From Populus alba (Eukaryota; Streptophyta; Magnoliopsida; Malpighiales; Salicaceae): 64,000 nucleotides of DNA. The stretch is taken from the NCBI RefSeq assembly GCF_005239225.2, contig NC_133296.1:11470001-11534000 (forward strand), written 5' to 3'. A model generated the notes under the pieces. The model was given only the letters and a program-made list of their open reading frames with translations. It was not told the DNA's origin and made no database searches. Below are positions 62,441 through 64,000 of the stretch, piece after piece. How positions within the stretch are numbered: the first letter of the stretch is position 1; each line of letters begins with the position of its first letter. The position numbers and the translations under genes were made by a program.

Positions 62441-63968
62441 AAGATTTTGCTACTACAACATAGAACTGCATTACTCTTATCTCTCGTAGATAATGAAATT
62501 TATGCCATTACTTGACTATAACAAATTATGCATTGTGCACATTAAATCCTCAACCTCTCTGCATTTTTTTTTTTTTATCACTTTTGAGATAAGCTTTTCC
62601 TTTATAATTGTAAATCCTCAACATCTCTGCACAGTACATTTTTTTTTTTTTAATTTCTGTAACATTTAACATATAATAATTAATTCCTTAATTAGTGTCT
62701 TTATAATACCTGTTAACTTGAATGGGTATATCTCGTAATTAATTTTTTTTAACAAAAACCTAGAGAAAGAGAAGATTTTACTATATCCCTATAAATAAAT
62801 CATTATTCATTGGAATAGTTATTTAACAAAATTACCCTTAGTTTAAAAATTGATCTTTTCACCGTGAGAAAATTGTCTTGCAAAGTTAATGTGGTAAATT
62901 TGTTTTTTAGGTGATATTACTAATTTAACCCTAGAATAAAAAAATAAAACCTTTCAATCAAGGGTGTTATTATTTTTTTAATTTTTTTAAATAGTAAAAT
63001 TAATTTGTTGCTTTTAAAAACAAAATCAACACAACTTTCTCACAAAGGTTTTATTGTCATTTTACATTGATTTTATTGTCAATGTGAATGCTTCTTAGAT
63101 GTATTATTGCATTTGATCATATAATAAATATTATTTTAAAAAACAATGCTAGTGCGTGTTGAGTGGGCATTCCCCGCACCTTTTAGATAACATGTCCAAG
63201 ATCGTTTGATCACCAAACACTGCCTTTCATGGTCGTGTTTGAAAGGTCTTCACATTCCCTCCATGATAGGGTTGTGTTTACGCCAAAATCATCTCTAGTT
63301 TGACACTAGAATCGTTTCTTTTTTTCTTCTTCTTGTATCCCTCCTTAATCCCATGCTAAACCCTTCAAGATTTTAGACCGTCCTTTTTAATTTTTTTTCC
63401 CTTTCACATTTGATCCTCATCCATATACGTTGAAAAAAACATTTGGTTGGCCTGCATCAAGGTGAGGCCACAAATCTAGCATGCGACTAAGGTCATGTTT
63501 GATATTGAGGTATATGATGCTTTTCAAAAAAAATATTATTTGAAAATATATCAAAATAATATTTTTTTATATTTTTAATATTAGCACATCAAAACGATAA
63601 AAAAAACACTCAAAAAATTATTTTGAGGCTTTTTTAAAAAAAATCATTTTTTTTTTTAAAACCAACCCCACCTCAAAAAAATGCCTAAGATCTCAAGTTT
63701 TGAAGGTTCTATGCATCCATCCTTTGTTTTGGACTAAGTTGAATAATAATTTTAAGAATCACGCTGAATTTGTAAGAATAACATTCGTTTTGGACAAGCT
63801 TGGGCAGATGATCGTTTGTTGTTCAAATTGAAAGTTTAAGGACGTGTTTGAAAAGTCTTGGAGTACTTGATTCGATATGTGAGAAATGGTTATCAATAGG
63901 GATCCAGAATGTTCTTATTTAAATGTGGGCTGGATTGTTTTGGTTCAAGTTGGGCTCAATAAGCCCAG
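62441..63968. other. Gene-free AT-rich stretch
   Basis: Contains a MITE-like copy at about 63490-63665 (see separate entry) and T-runs near 62566 and 62640. No gene was recognised. Confidence 0.5.
63490..63665. repeat. MITE-like repeat
   Basis: Starts 'ggtcatgtttgatattgagg', has the core 'aatatatcaaaataatattt' and 'agcacatcaaaacgataaaa', and ends in 'ttttgaggcttttttaaa'. Same family layout as the 24570-24785 copy. Non-coding; ends approximate. Confidence 0.45.
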
Positions 63969-63976
63969 TATAAAAA
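63969..63976 (+). promoter_or_regulatory. TATA-box-like element at window edge
   Basis: TATAAAAA preceded by AGCCCAG and, further upstream, 'gttgggctcaataagccc'. It could be the core promoter of a gene or LTR that continues beyond the window. Function cannot be tested from this sequence. Confidence 0.3.
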
Positions 63977-64000
63977 GGGAAAGAAAGCGCCCTTTTTGGA

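Overview
The window is plant nuclear DNA from a eudicot, and its repeats make a tree of the poplar/willow family (Salicaceae) the most likely source. It is very AT-rich, with long gene-poor stretches, GT-AG introns, LTR retrotransposon remains, SINE- and MITE-like repeats and two satellite-type arrays. The source genus is inferred from the general look of the repeats and proteins; no database was searched.

Layout. 1-18 kb: two tandem, same-strand AP2/ERF (DREB-type) transcription factor genes at 1030-1575 and 16642-17205, separated by 15 kb of repeats. 18-26 kb: a probable Gypsy LTR remnant and AT-rich DNA without recognisable genes. 26-33 kb: a graveyard of broken genes, with a multi-exon TPX2-family (microtubule-associated) pseudogene cut by a 937-bp solo LTR with a clean 5-bp target duplication, then a two-exon fragment of a MATE transporter on the minus strand. 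33-39.3 kb: a 57-bp-arm hairpin, a 525-bp tandem duplication, and a minus-strand Copia-like LTR that itself carries a 651-bp tandem duplication. 40-47 kb: an intact three-exon cytochrome c gene, then on the minus strand an intact 11-exon mitochondrial methyltransferase-like gene (At1g22800/NDUFAF5 family) with a 290-bp TRIM retrotransposon in an intron. 47.5-54.1 kb: a SINE and two adjoining unrelated tandem arrays (about 350 bp and about 222 bp monomers). 54.8-60.3 kb: an intact ten-exon chloroplast-type protein with two GST-N/glutaredoxin-like domains. 60.4-60.8 kb: an ornithine decarboxylase pseudogene. 61.0-61.7 kb: an intact single-exon chloroplast peroxiredoxin IIE gene. 61.9-62.1 kb: a stray copy of an intron/exon piece of the 54.8-kb gene. 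The rest is AT-rich DNA with one MITE-like repeat.

Exon structures for the cytochrome c, methyltransferase and GST/thioredoxin-like genes were worked out by hand from splice signals, and the reading frame closes in each. Cytochrome c and the methyltransferase both serve mitochondrial respiration; the two-domain GST/thioredoxin-like protein and peroxiredoxin IIE are plastid redox candidates. Their clustering most likely reflects conserved ancestral gene order, not an operon-like system. I did not find a convincing undescribed molecular system. The most unusual material is the paired satellite arrays (with one inverted monomer), the TRIM inside the methyltransferase intron, the near-perfect hairpin at 32.9-33.0 kb, and the tandem ERF pair with its shared C-terminal motif.
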